Assembly (NCBI RefSeq): GCF_001748085.1
Contig: NZ_BBZK01000004.1
Location: forward strand, 310,001-374,000
From: Streptomyces sp. TP-A0874
GTDB lineage: Bacteria > Actinomycetota > Actinomycetes > Streptomycetales > Streptomycetaceae
DNA length: 64,000 nt
Reading direction: 5' to 3'
Below, piece by piece: positions 44,387-53,188 of the stretch. The number at the start of each line of letters is the position of its first letter. Position 1 is the first letter of the stretch. Below the pieces are notes generated by a model. It made no database searches, was not told the DNA's origin, and saw only the letters and a program-made list of their open reading frames with translations. The position numbers were made by a program, and so were the translations under genes.

Positions 44387-45958
44387 ATGCGCATCAGGAT
44401 CGTCGGTGCCGGGGTGATGGGACGCGGTATCGCCCAGTGGGCGGCCGCCGCCGGGCACACCGTCGAACTCGCCGACGCCCGGCCGGAGTCGGTCGAGGAG
44501 GCGGTCTCCTTCATCGGCCAGATGCTTGAACGCGCCGTCGCCAAGCAGCGGATCACCAGGGCGGAGGCCGTCGCCGCGGCGGCCCGGCTGCTGCCGCTGG
44601 ACACCCCCCTGCTTCCTGCCGCCCCGGACGGCGGCGACGCTCCGGAACTCGTCGTCGAGGCCGTGCGCGAGGACCTCGCGACCAAGGTGGAACTCCTCCG
44701 GGGCCTGGAAGAGGTGCTGCCGGAGAAGACGGTCTTCGCGACGAACACCTCCTCCCTCTCGGTCACCGAGATCGCGGCGGGGCTCAGGGACCCCTCCCGT
44801 CTGGCCGGTCTGCACTTCTTCAACCCGGTTCCGCTGATGAAGATCGCCGAAGTGGTGCCTGGAGCGGCCACCCGTCCCGGCATCCCCCCGGCCCTCGTCG
44901 ACCTGGTGCGCGGCTGCGGCCACCAGGCCGTGGTGGTGGCCGACACCCCCGGTTTCCTGGTCAACCACGCCGGGCGCGGGCTGATCACCGAGGCCCTGGC
45001 CCTGCTGGAGGAGTCCGTCTCCGATCCGGTCGGTATCGACCGCATCGCGCGTGACGTGCTCGGGCTGCGGATGGGGCCCTTCGAACTCACCGATCTCACC
45101 GGTCTGGACGTCACCTCAGCCGTCATCGACACCATCTGGCGGGGCTTCCGCCATTCCGAACGGCTCCGCCCCTCCTATCTGACACCTGGCCGGGTCTCCG
45201 CCGGGCTGCTCGGCCGCAAGACGGGGCGGGGCTTCTACGACTACGCCCCGGGGGCGGGGGCCGTCCGTCCCGAGGACCCGGTGGACGGGGACGCCGGCCG
45301 TCCGATGCTGGTGGTAGGGGACGGCCCGCGCGCCGTGGAACTCAGGGGGGCGCTCGCCGAAGGGGGCGCCACCGTCCTCCGGGAACCGGCCGACGCCGTC
45401 TCCTCACGAGCGGTGGTACTCGTCCCGACCTGGGGGACAACGGTCGCCGCCGCCGTCCACGGACTCGGGCTGCCTGCCGACCGCACCCTCGGGGTGGACC
45501 CGCTGTCGCTGGCCACCGGTCGGCGGGTGCTGGCTATGACGCCGGCGTCCGCCCCGGACACGGTGCGCGATGCCGCGGCGGTCCTGGCCCGGCCGGCCGT
45601 GCCGGGCGCGGACGGCGCCCCGACCGTCCGCGCCGTCTCGATCGTCGGCGACACCCCGGGCTCGGTAGCCCAACGCCTGCTGGCGTCGATCGTGTCGGTG
45701 GCTGCCTCCATCGCGGAACGCTCGATCGCCGAACCGTCCGACATCGACCTGGCGGTGACCGCCGGCCTGGGCTATCCGACCGGCCCGCTGGCCTGGGGGG
45801 ACCGGATCGGCGCCGGGGCGATGCTTGAGCTGCAAAGGGCACTGCTGGACGCGACGGGGGACCCCCGTTACCGGCCGACCCGCTGGCTCGTGGAACGGGC
45901 GCAGCTCGGACTACCGCTCACCGAGCGGGGTGCCGTTCCGCCCCATTCCGCCGGCTGA
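44387..45958 (+). CDS. 3-hydroxyacyl-CoA dehydrogenase, two-domain (PaaH-like)
   Basis: A 523-residue NAD-dependent dehydrogenase. The Rossmann motif GAGVMGRGIAQWAAAAG is at residues 6-22. The catalytic His is in GLHFFNPVPLMKIAEVV (about residue 140), with TNTSSLSVTEIA before it. The first HCDH C-terminal domain ends near residue 280 (GRKTGRGFYDYAPG). A second, degenerate HCDH-C copy follows (SDIDLAVTAGLGYPTGPLAWGD, about 460). Length and layout match phenylacetate-type PaaH/PaaC. GAGGAG lies seven bases before ATG 44387. No paa genes lie near, so the acyl chain is not known. The gene stands alone behind copy A of the small mobile element. Confidence 0.9.
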   Translation: MRIRIVGAGVMGRGIAQWAAAAGHTVELADARPESVEEAVSFIGQMLERAVAKQRITRAEAVAAAARLLPLDTPLLPAAPDGGDAPELVVEAVREDLATKVELLRGLEEVLPEKTVFATNTSSLSVTEIAAGLRDPSRLAGLHFFNPVPLMKIAEVVPGAATRPGIPPALVDLVRGCGHQAVVVADTPGFLVNHAGRGLITEALALLEESVSDPVGIDRIARDVLGLRMGPFELTDLTGLDVTSAVIDTIWRGFRHSERLRPSYLTPGRVSAGLLGRKTGRGFYDYAPGAGAVRPEDPVDGDAGRPMLVVGDGPRAVELRGALAEGGATVLREPADAVSSRAVVLVPTWGTTVAAAVHGLGLPADRTLGVDPLSLATGRRVLAMTPASAPDTVRDAAAVLARPAVPGADGAPTVRAVSIVGDTPGSVAQRLLASIVSVAASIAERSIAEPSDIDLAVTAGLGYPTGPLAWGDRIGAGAMLELQRALLDATGDPRYRPTRWLVERAQLGLPLTERGAVPPHSAG

Positions 45959-45974
45959 CCGTTCCCCCGCCTGT

Positions 45975-46016
45975 GCCGGCCCCCGCCGCGCGCTCGAAGC
46001 CGCGACGGGGGCCGGC
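45975..46016. terminator. Bidirectional hairpin between convergent genes
   Basis: Eleven-base perfect arms (45975-45985 and 46006-46016), extended inward by four more pairs past a mismatch, sit between the dehydrogenase stop and the secreted protein stop. Confidence 0.6.
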
Positions 46017-46062
46017 CGCCTTCAGGGCGTCCGCGGCGCTCCTCGGAGAGCAGCGGAGGTGG

Positions 46063-46587
46063 TCAGCAGCGCTTGGAACTCACCGCCTGGTTGGGGAGCG
46101 GGTCACCGGCTGCCCGGAGGGAGCCGATGGCGGCCGTGCACTCCGCGACCGTGTCGGTGCCCTTCGACCAGTACTCCTGGTCGTTGCTGTTCGTCCAGGA
46201 ACGCTTGCCGACGATCTCGTCCTGCGAGTAGCTGTAGATCCCGATGCTCACGTCGTAGTCCCCGTGCCCGGCACGGAAGGATTCCCAGACCCACAGATAT
46301 CCGTAGTTCCGTTCGCATTCAGCCGAGTAGAACTGCTTGACGGATGCGACCGTGACCCCGCCGCGCACCACGTACGCGGTGTCCCCGATCTGGTGCGCAT
46401 CATCGCAGACGCCGGCCGCCTGAGCCTTTTTACTCTCCGGATTCCCGGCCTCGGTCGGGGCCTGGGAATGAGTCGCACTCCGCTGGGACGGTTCCGGCGC
46501 CGGGCCGCTTCCGGCAAAGGCGGAACCAGCCGGGATAAGAGCGAAAGCGCAGGTCAGCCCCGTGAGAGCACGCTTGGTGTATCGCAT
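46063..46587 (-). CDS. Secreted small protein of unknown function
   Basis: A 174-residue exported protein with a clear signal peptide (RALTGLTCAFALIPAGSAFA, residues 5-26). After a Ser/Pro/Glu-rich linker a compact domain follows with four Cys (VCDDA, ECERN, ECTAA and the last residue Cys), suggesting two disulphides. Motifs such as VVRGGVTVASVKQFYSAECERNYGYLWVW loosely recall DUF2690-type secreted domains of Streptomyces, but I am not sure. ATG 46587 has a GGAGTAA site upstream on its strand. No operon partner. Many such proteins appear during aerial growth; I infer no function. Confidence 0.75.
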   Translation of the reverse strand: MRYTKRALTGLTCAFALIPAGSAFAGSGPAPEPSQRSATHSQAPTEAGNPESKKAQAAGVCDDAHQIGDTAYVVRGGVTVASVKQFYSAECERNYGYLWVWESFRAGHGDYDVSIGIYSYSQDEIVGKRSWTNSNDQEYWSKGTDTVAECTAAIGSLRAAGDPLPNQAVSSKRC

Positions 46588-47257
46588 GCGGAATTACTCC
46601 TTTGGCTCGCACATAGTTGTCCGCTTTCTCTGGAGCCCACGTATCACAATTCCGATCTCACATCGATCGACGTTGCCCGCGAACCCCTGACTGCCTGATG
46701 AGACACGCGGCCTCCAGGAAGGGTTGCCCGGCAACTACATGCGAATTCCTGTCCGATTAACGGGGTGGGCGGGAAATTCCCGTCGGACTTCTGGACCCGC
46801 GGTCAGGTTGCCGCAGAATCCAGCCATCCGGAGGGTCTCCCTAAGGGTTGTCCCGTAATCCCCGGTGGATCAGCGCACGACGGCAGATGCGGTGCTTCGC
46901 AAGGCGGAGGGACGTCCCGATACTGGGCGTATCAGGATGTTCCGACAACGCGGCGAGGTGCCGTAGCTGTCGTCGTGCGCCCACCGGGGATTACGGGACA
47001 ACCCTTAGTGGCGCGGCGATCACCCCAGCGCGCCGGCGCCACCCGCTCCCGGGCTGCGCACCCGACACCCTCGGCTCTCGGGCGCCGAGCCGGGGCCGGG
47101 CCGGTCGGCCCGTAGGGCTCACGGCCGGTCGGCGACCTGGCCCATCGCGCTCATCAAGCCCGCCGTACAGGGGAGATGAGCCCGCCCCGCCGTCCGGTGC
47201 CGATGTGAGCGGTGGCCGCGGTCTGCCCGGGCGCGGCGGCGTGGGCGGGCGGGGCCG
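46588..47257. other. Intergenic region with mobile element copy B
   Basis: Apart from the element at 46841-47008, this 670-base gap holds the AT-richer promoter region of the secreted protein gene (46600-46790) and no other recognisable gene. The last 250 bases before the M23 gene end show nothing I can name. Confidence 0.6.
46841..47008. mobile_element. Small inverted-repeat element (MITE), intact copy B
   Basis: The element has perfect 28-base terminal inverted repeats (46841-46868 and 46981-47008). Outer bases are CTAAGGGTTGTCCCG, so a TA target duplication is possible. The 112-base interior contains the palindrome GATACTGGGCGTATC and subterminal GCGCACGACG repeats, so one strand could fold as a long hairpin. 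It has no open reading frame for a transposase. It resembles ends of IS5/IS427-type elements, which could move it in trans (inference). Confidence 0.85.
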
Positions 47258-48043
47258 TCAGCCGTTCTGACTCACCGGCGCGGACCCGGTCGGGTAGTTG
47301 GTGCCGGTCTCCACGGAGTCGGGGATCTCCAGGCTGAGCTGGCTGTCGCAGTACACGACGTTCCAGTGCAGGTGCGCGCCCGTCACGTTCCCCGTGGCGC
47401 CGGAGGTGCCGATCTGCTGGCCCGCGGCCACCTGGTTGCCCTGGTCGACGATGGTCGAGCTGAGGTGGGCGTACTGGGTGCAGCGGTTGTTGCCGTGGTC
47501 GACCAGCGCCATGATGCCTCCGGCGCCGTTCCAACCCTCGAAGTAGACGGTGCCGGCGGCCGAGGCCACGATCGGGGTGCCGCTGGGGGTGGCGAAGTCG
47601 ACGGCGTGCCGGTTGTAGTCGTCGTTGTGCGAGTAGCCCGAACCCGGGGTCTGGGTCACGGTGTACGCCTGGCCTGCCGGATAGGGCAGCTTGAACGGCG
47701 CTGCACCGCCGGAACAGGCGGGCACCACCGGAGCGTTGGAGCCGGTCTCCAGGAAACCGTCGGTGACCCAGCCGCCGCTCGGCAGTTTGTTCCAGATGTC
47801 GGTGGCGCCGCCGATGCCCTCCACGGTGTCGCCATGGCTGTAGCAGGTGATCGTCACACTGCTGCCGTTGGCGAGGCTGCCGACCACGTGCGCGCCGAGT
47901 CGGGGCTCCGACCGCACGTTGAGCGGCAGGCCGTCGGGGACGGACACGCTCACCACGGCGTCGGCCTGCGCCGACCCGATCGGAACCATGACCGCCAGTC
48001 CGGCGAGGGAGAGGGCCAGCGCGACCCGGACGCTGCGACGCAT
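47258..48043 (-). CDS. Secreted M23 family metallopeptidase with SH3-like domain
   Basis: A 261-residue exported endopeptidase acting on peptidoglycan or peptide bonds next to glycine. Signal peptide at about residues 1-26 ([21 protein letters not shown]). An SH3b-like binding domain covers residues 30-105 ([19 protein letters not shown]), and the LasA/M23 domain has the zinc ligands in [12 protein letters not shown] (about residue 147) and HLHWNV (about 225). ATG 48043 has CGGAG seven bases upstream. Function: cell-wall remodelling or lysis of competitors. It is divergent from the cytochrome oxidase gene. Confidence 0.92.
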   Translation of the reverse strand: MRRSVRVALALSLAGLAVMVPIGSAQADAVVSVSVPDGLPLNVRSEPRLGAHVVGSLANGSSVTITCYSHGDTVEGIGGATDIWNKLPSGGWVTDGFLETGSNAPVVPACSGGAAPFKLPYPAGQAYTVTQTPGSGYSHNDDYNRHAVDFATPSGTPIVASAAGTVYFEGWNGAGGIMALVDHGNNRCTQYAHLSSTIVDQGNQVAAGQQIGTSGATGNVTGAHLHWNVVYCDSQLSLEIPDSVETGTNYPTGSAPVSQNG

Positions 48044-48393
48044 CAACGGCTCCGAAAGTGGTGAGGGACAGCAAGGACAGCAGGATTTTGGCATGTATGC
48101 GACGACCTTACTACCCGTCGGTACAACTTCCTTTCGCAAGCCTCCACCGCCGCGGACCCAGGGGGCTGCGGCCTACCGCTCAACCGGTTCGGATACCGCC
48201 GGACACCGTCGCCGTCCACGGGCAACCGGCCACCTGGACACGCCCACGGAAGGGGCAACCTGGATTCACGGGGAATTCCGCACTATCAAGACGGGGTCAC
48301 AAATACGGCGCAGTCGGCGCATCCGAACTGCGGCCTACCGCATACGAAAAGAGCCGTGCCGCCAGGGCATGGTCAAGGGAGAGCCGAGGAAGC
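48044..48393. other. Divergent promoter region, no gene recognised
   Basis: This 350-base region lies between the M23 gene and the stand-alone cytochrome oxidase gene. It has no long palindromes. The GAGGAAG before 48394 is the ribosome binding site of the oxidase. I see no further feature. Confidence 0.5.
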
Positions 48394-50112
48394 ATGACGA
48401 TCGCACCCGAGGCAGAGCGGCCGACCCGAAAGCGGAGCCCCGGACGGGTGGCGGTCGAATGGCTCACAACCACCGATCATAAGAAGATCGGTTCTCTCTA
48501 CATGATTACGGCGTTCGCTTTCTTCCTCCTCGGCGGACTGCTGGCGCTCACCATGCGGGCCGAACTGGCCCGGCCCGGGCACCAGGTCATCTCCAACGAG
48601 CAGTTCAATCAGTTCTTCACGATGCACGGCACCATCATGATGCTGATGTTCGCCACCCCGCTCTTCGCCGGATTCGCGAACTGGATCATGCCCCTCCAGA
48701 TCGGTGCACCGGATGTGGCCTTTCCCCGGCTGAACATGTTCGCCTACTGGCTCTACCTGTTCGGCTCCCTCATCGCCGTCGGCGGCTTCCTTACCCCCAA
48801 CGGAGCGGCCGGTTTCGGCTGGTTCGCCTACACACCGCTCTCCCGCGACCTGTACACCCCCGGCGTCGGCGCGGACCTGTGGATCATGGGACTCGCCCTC
48901 TCCGGGTTCGGCACCATCCTGGGCTCGGTCAACTTCATCACCACGATCATCTGCATGCGGGCGCCGGGGCTCACGATGTTCCGCATGCCGATCTTCACCT
49001 GGAACGTGCTGCTCACCGCGGTTCTCGTCCTGCTGGCCTTCCCGGTCCTGGCGGGCGCCCTGCTGGCACTCATGGTGGACCGACTGTTCGGCTCACACAT
49101 CTACGATCCGGCGGTCGGCGGGGTCTTCCTCTGGCAGCACATGTTCTGGTTCTTCGGCCATCCCGAGGTCTACATCATCGCCCTGCCGTTCTTCGGCGTG
49201 ATCTCCGAGGTCATCCCGGTCTTCAGCCGCAAACCGATCTTCGGCTACATCGGGCTGATCGGCGCGACCATCACCATCACCGGACTGTCGGTCACCGTGT
49301 GGGCGCACCACATGTTCGCCACCGGCGGTGTGCTGCTGCCGTTCTTCGCCTTCATGTCCTTCCTCATCGCCGTACCCACCGGGGTGAAGTTCTTCAACTG
49401 GATCGGCACCATGTGGCACGGTTCGCTCTCCTTCGAGGCACCCATGCTCTGGTCGATCGGGTTCCTGGTGACCTTCCTCTTCGGCGGACTGACCGGCGTG
49501 GTCCTGGCCTCGCCACCACTCGACTTCCATGTCACCGACTCGTATTTCGTGGTAGCCCACTTCCACTACGTGGTCTTCGGCACCGTGGTCTTCGCCATGT
49601 TCGCCGGATTCCACTTCTGGTGGCCGAAGTTCACCGGGAAGCTGCTCGACGAACGCCTTGGCAAGATCCAGTTCTGGACGCTCTTCGTCGGATTCCACAC
49701 GACCTTCCTCGTACAGCACTGGCTGGGCGCCGAGGGGATGCCCAGGCGGTACCCCGACTACCTGGCCGCCGACGGTTTCACCTGGCTCAACACCGTTTCC
49801 TCCATCGGTGCCTTCCTGCTCGGCATCTCGACGCTGCCGTTCCTCTTCAACGTCTGGAAGACCGCCAGGTACGCGCCGAGGATCGAGGTGGACGATCCCT
49901 GGGGGTACGGCAGGTCCCTGGAGTGGGCCACCTCCTGCCCTCCGCCCCGGCACAACTTCCTCACGCTGCCGCGGATTCGCTCCGAGTCCCCGGCCTTCGA
50001 CCTGCACCACCCGAACACGGCCGCCCTCGACGACGCCATGAACCGCTTCGCCGGCCAGCCCGAGAGCCCCGACGCCCCCACAGCGGCTCCCGAAGACCGC
50101 GGTCGAAGCTGA
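48394..50112 (+). CDS. ctaD: Cytochrome c oxidase subunit I, stand-alone copy
   Basis: A 572-residue aa3-type haem-copper oxidase catalytic subunit in the cell membrane. Twelve hydrophobic helices are visible. CuB and haem ligands lie in the helix with [15 protein letters not shown] (about residue 245), WAHHMFATG (about 305) and HFHYVVFG (about 390). The proton-channel Glu of [18 protein letters not shown] is kept. Unlike the usual ctaCDFE arrangement no subunit II or III gene is adjacent; only a small membrane protein (50123) follows, ten bases later. It is probably a second copy replacing or supplementing the main subunit under special conditions. Confidence 0.93.
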   Translation: MTIAPEAERPTRKRSPGRVAVEWLTTTDHKKIGSLYMITAFAFFLLGGLLALTMRAELARPGHQVISNEQFNQFFTMHGTIMMLMFATPLFAGFANWIMPLQIGAPDVAFPRLNMFAYWLYLFGSLIAVGGFLTPNGAAGFGWFAYTPLSRDLYTPGVGADLWIMGLALSGFGTILGSVNFITTIICMRAPGLTMFRMPIFTWNVLLTAVLVLLAFPVLAGALLALMVDRLFGSHIYDPAVGGVFLWQHMFWFFGHPEVYIIALPFFGVISEVIPVFSRKPIFGYIGLIGATITITGLSVTVWAHHMFATGGVLLPFFAFMSFLIAVPTGVKFFNWIGTMWHGSLSFEAPMLWSIGFLVTFLFGGLTGVVLASPPLDFHVTDSYFVVAHFHYVVFGTVVFAMFAGFHFWWPKFTGKLLDERLGKIQFWTLFVGFHTTFLVQHWLGAEGMPRRYPDYLAADGFTWLNTVSSIGAFLLGISTLPFLFNVWKTARYAPRIEVDDPWGYGRSLEWATSCPPPRHNFLTLPRIRSESPAFDLHHPNTAALDDAMNRFAGQPESPDAPTAAPEDRGRS

Positions 50113-50122
50113 GGCGGCGAGG

Positions 50123-50473
50123 GTGCACGACGAACGGGACATCGAGGCCGGCATCGCGCAACTGGAGGGCTACCTCCGCTCGCAGACGGACATCGCCGAA
50201 GCCCAGCAGGCGGCCGAGGAGTTCGCGGACCACCTGCCGTGGCTGACCACCGACCAGCGTGCGGAGCTCGTCGGCCTCTACACCGAGGACCGGCTGGTTC
50301 TCACCCGGCAGTACCTGCGGCGGGTGGTCGGCAGATGCACCGAACTGCGCGCCGAGTACTCCGAGCGGTATGAGGAGTTGCGCCGCCGGCTGATCTGCCT
50401 CACCGTCACCGCCGTGCTGGGCAGCATCGCCCTGAGCAGTTGCACCGTCCTGCTGCAACAGGCGGGCGGCTGA
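50123..50473 (+). CDS. Small membrane-anchored protein in operon with ctaD
   Basis: A 116-residue protein I cannot name. The first 85 residues are helical and charged (AQQAAEEFADHLPWLTTDQRAELVGLY), followed by a C-terminal membrane helix (LICLTVTAVLGSIALSSCTVLLQQ). GTG 50123 lies ten bases after the ctaD stop, with a GGCGAGG site. The layout (charged domain inside, tail anchor) suggests an accessory or assembly factor of the oxidase, which is an inference from position only. Confidence 0.75.
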   Translation: MHDERDIEAGIAQLEGYLRSQTDIAEAQQAAEEFADHLPWLTTDQRAELVGLYTEDRLVLTRQYLRRVVGRCTELRAEYSERYEELRRRLICLTVTAVLGSIALSSCTVLLQQAGG

Positions 50474-50498
50474 CCCGGGGCTCGCCGCCGAAGAAGTG

Positions 50499-50541
50499 GG
50501 ATGTAGCGGCCGGCGGTGTGGCACCGCCGGCCGCTACATCC
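50499..50541. terminator. Long bidirectional hairpin
   Basis: Twenty-base perfect arms (50499-50518 and 50522-50541) with a three-base loop lie between the small membrane protein gene and the convergent protease gene. This is the longest perfect hairpin I found in the window. Confidence 0.85.
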
Positions 50542-50546
50542 GTCCG

Positions 50547-51725
50547 TCAGGCGGTCACCAGGGTCAGTCCGTACCGGTCGAGGATCTCGTTCACCGGCTG
50601 GTACCAGGTCTCCCCGCCCTCGGAACAGTTGCCCCAGCCGCCCGAGGTGACGCCCTGGGCCTGATCACCGCTGATGAAGGAGCCTCCCGAGTCGCCGGGC
50701 TCGGCGCAGACGCTGGTCTTGGTCAGTTCGTAGACGACCGCGCCGTCGCCGTAGTTGACCGTCTCGTTCTTGGCGAGCAGCGTCCCGCAGTGCCAGTGCG
50801 TCGTGGAACCGGAGCGGCAGATGGATGCCCCGACGGGCGCTTCCTGGGAACCGCGTACCAGCACGTCGCTCACGGTGCCCCAGCCCAGCACGACCGGCTC
50901 GGTCCACCATCCGTTGCCGATGCGGATGAAGGCGTAGTCGTCACCGGGGAAGGACGAGCCCTCGAAGGTGCCCATGGCGGAGTTGTCCCAGCCGACCACG
51001 GAACTGCCCACACCGCCGCAGTGACCGGCACTGACGAAGCCTCCCTCCACGGAGAACCCTATGGAGCAGCGGGTGTTCCCGTTGATGTAGTACGGGTCGC
51101 CGCCGACCACACCGGCCGAGAAGGTCCGCGGCCCCTGGTGGTCGCTCTCCTCGACGGTGACCGGCCCCCGTCGGCGGGCGTCGTCGAGGAAGGCGCGCAC
51201 CCTCGGGTCCTCGGTGGTCCCCGCACGCACATCGACGACGACGCTGCCGGCCCGCGGGTCGACATGCCAGCTGCGCACCTGCGCGGGGACGGTGCCCTTC
51301 TCGGCACCCGCGTCCAACGCCTCCTTGGCGGAGTCCAACTCGGCGAGGGTGTGCTCCACCGCCACTGCCCGTGCGCCGGTGGCCCGTACCGCCCCGGCGC
51401 GCGCACCATCCGCCACACCGACGGTCAGTTCGCCGCGTTCGGCGTCGAACCACGCGCCGCCGAAGGCGCTTCCGGCCGCCCGTCTGGCCGTCTCCTCCAG
51501 CTCGGCCGCCTTAGCCTCCTGTCGGAGCCTGGCGGTGGCCTGACTCTCGCTCAGGCCCAGATCACGCTGCAGGGCCTCGATCACTTCGGGGGCGGCGGCG
51601 GTCTGTGTGGCAGCTTTCGAGGCGGTCTGCGGGGTGGCCGACGAAGTGCTCAGGCCGATCGCGCTGAGAGCGCCCGCTACCACCAAGGTGATGCCGATCC
51701 GTACGCCGGACTTCCTGTGTCGCAC
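50547..51725 (-). CDS. Secreted alpha-lytic/streptogrisin-type serine protease (S1 family)
   Basis: A 392-residue preproprotease. Signal at residues 1-30; prodomain about 45-185 (PEVIEALQRDLGLSESQATARL.., VVVDVRAGTTEDP), which folds the enzyme and is cleaved; mature part from about residue 200. The triad is His in VSAGHCGGVG (about 234), Asp in GDDYAFIRIG (about 262) and Ser in PGDSGGSFISGD (about 344), with two disulphides (CSIGF..GHCG and ICRSG..WHCG type). GTG 51725 has AAGGAGAA upstream. The mobile element copy C begins right behind that ribosome binding site, so the promoter must lie within or beyond it. Confidence 0.94.
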   Translation of the reverse strand: MRHRKSGVRIGITLVVAGALSAIGLSTSSATPQTASKAATQTAAAPEVIEALQRDLGLSESQATARLRQEAKAAELEETARRAAGSAFGGAWFDAERGELTVGVADGARAGAVRATGARAVAVEHTLAELDSAKEALDAGAEKGTVPAQVRSWHVDPRAGSVVVDVRAGTTEDPRVRAFLDDARRRGPVTVEESDHQGPRTFSAGVVGGDPYYINGNTRCSIGFSVEGGFVSAGHCGGVGSSVVGWDNSAMGTFEGSSFPGDDYAFIRIGNGWWTEPVVLGWGTVSDVLVRGSQEAPVGASICRSGSTTHWHCGTLLAKNETVNYGDGAVVYELTKTSVCAEPGDSGGSFISGDQAQGVTSGGWGNCSEGGETWYQPVNEILDRYGLTLVTA

Positions 51726-51740
51726 CCGGTTCTCCTTCAG

Positions 51741-51911
51741 CTAGGGGCTCTCCCGCAACCTCGGTGGACCGGTACACGGCTTGAGGTGCGAGCAGGCCGC
51801 AAAGCGGAGGGAACGTTCCGGAGACTGGCTCCATCACCGGATGTTCCGACACGCGGCTAGGCGCCGTAGCCGTCGTCGTGCGCACACCAGGGACTGCGGG
51901 ACAGCCTGGGG
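51741..51911. mobile_element. Small inverted-repeat element, diverged copy C
   Basis: A 171-base copy related to 46841-47008 with recognisable but mutated terminal repeats (CTAGGGGCTCTCCCGC and its diverged partner ending at 51911). The interior matches copy B in order, including TGTTCCGACA and GCCGTAGCCGTCGTCGTGCGC. It lies directly upstream of the protease ribosome binding site. Confidence 0.7.
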
Positions 51912-52039
51912 AGGTGACGCGCCCCTCGAAAAACCCGGTCCCTCCGCGGAGTTCGCCGTCGCAGCGGCCTGCCGGCACCGCTCGGCCGGGGCCGTCCGAG
52001 ACTCCCTCCGGCGCGGAAAAGCCGGAGACCGAGGCTCTT

Positions 52040-52051
52040 GAGAGCGCTCTC
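52040..52051. promoter_or_regulatory. GAGAGCGCTCTC palindrome
   Basis: A perfect twelve-base palindrome of the LacI-operator type (compare the CebR site with GAGCGCTC core) lies in the non-coding region upstream of the GyrB-like gene. No sugar gene is adjacent. Confidence 0.4.
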
Positions 52052-52210
52052 TCGTGCTGTCCGCTGGAAGTCTAGGAAGGAGAGATTGTCATGTCTAGAC
52101 CAAGTGCAGGCCGGATGTCGGAAGCGAGCCCGTCCCCCATGGAGCGGGCTGCTACCCCTCGGGCCGCTCCGCGAAGGACACCGCCCGCAGCGATCGGGGA
52201 TAATCCCGGG

Positions 52211-52831
52211 ATGGGCAGCACTTCCTGGCGCAACACGACGCACGACTGGACCGCGGGCGTCGACGCCGGCCATCTCGCGCTCGTTCGGAGTGATCCGGTC
52301 ACCTTCGCTCCCGGCGGCCTGCCGCACCTGCTCCTCGAGGTCGTCGCCTATGCCGCCGACGAGGCCGAGTCCAGGGGCGAGGGGCGGTGTACCGTCACCC
52401 TCCATCCGGACGGCTCAGTCTCGGTCGCGGACGACGGACGGGGCACCGACACGCGGTTCGACGACCGGGGCCGCGCCGTGAAGAAGCCGGTCGTGTCGTC
52501 GGAGGATCTCCGCTTCTTCGGGGTACCTGACGCACAGCTGCTCCCCGACGGCCACCCGAGGCGAGGTATGTCGGTCGTCGGAGCGCTCAGCGAATGGCTC
52601 GTCCACAGCAACCGCCGCTCGGATGCCGCCTGGGTCCAGCGTTACGAGAACGGCTTCCCGGTGACCGACCTGGTGCCGATCGCCGACGACGGCACGACCG
52701 GAACGACGATCCGTTTCCGCCCGGTTGGCCCGCTGCGCCCGTCCGCCCGGCTGCCGACCGAGGAACTGGAGCCGCTCGTCACCGCGTGGCCGCACCTCTC
52801 TGTGGAGATCCACGATCTCCAGGACGGCTGA
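52211..52831 (+). CDS. Stand-alone GyrB/GHKL-like ATPase-domain protein
   Basis: A 206-residue protein resembling only the ATP-binding domain of DNA gyrase B. It has HLLLEVVAYAADEAESRG (the Asn-type helix), the Gly/Asp motif VSVADDGRGTDTRF, MSVVGALSEWLVHSNRR and the strand GTTGTTIRFRPVGPL. The usual lid and transducer domains are absent, so it cannot be a topoisomerase. ATG 52211 is six bases after GATAAT (52199-52204), a -10-like box, so it may be leaderless. Such proteins occur in many Streptomyces. Function unknown; a nucleotide-binding regulator is possible. Confidence 0.85.
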   Translation: MGSTSWRNTTHDWTAGVDAGHLALVRSDPVTFAPGGLPHLLLEVVAYAADEAESRGEGRCTVTLHPDGSVSVADDGRGTDTRFDDRGRAVKKPVVSSEDLRFFGVPDAQLLPDGHPRRGMSVVGALSEWLVHSNRRSDAAWVQRYENGFPVTDLVPIADDGTTGTTIRFRPVGPLRPSARLPTEELEPLVTAWPHLSVEIHDLQDG

Positions 52832-53188
52832 CCCGGTGGGCCGGCGATCTCCGAGAAGCGGTCCGGGACAACCGCCGTCCCCCCGTCCGGGATCCGCCGG
52901 GGAGAACGTGCCCGAAGCCTGATACCCATCGGCAGAGCCCGGGCTTTGCCGTCGTCCGCCGGTCTGCCGCAGCAACAGCCGACGGGGAGCCGCGATCGGC
53001 CGTACCCGCCGCCCCCGAGACACCTCCCGATCACCGGCGCGGGCGCCACGGCCGCCGAGCCGGGGCGCCCGGGGGCACGGCTCGGCAGCCGATCGGAAAA
53101 CCCCTGGTCGAACGGGCGGAATGTTTAGCTCCGATGGCCACGGCTACGCCGCATAGCGTACGAACATCCTCAAAAGGAGGTGTCTGAG
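52832..53188. other. Intergenic region upstream of the SPW-repeat gene
   Basis: No gene is visible in these 357 bases. A GTTT (53123-53126), 15 bases and GGCTAC (53142-53147) resemble the SigB-type stress promoter of Streptomyces. AAAAGGAGG (53172-53180) is the ribosome binding site of the next gene. Confidence 0.45.

Noticed and set aside
46848..47270. Frame starting MSRNPRWISARRQMRC, with a near copy on the minus strand at about 43357-44298
   Set aside because: The similarity between these two frames comes only from copies A and B of the non-coding mobile element, so they are not a conserved protein family.
52091..52210. Upstream extension of the GyrB-like protein (MSRPSAGRMSE...)
   Set aside because: Unconserved Ser/Pro/Arg-rich sequence; a -10-like box just before ATG 52211 supports the shorter form.
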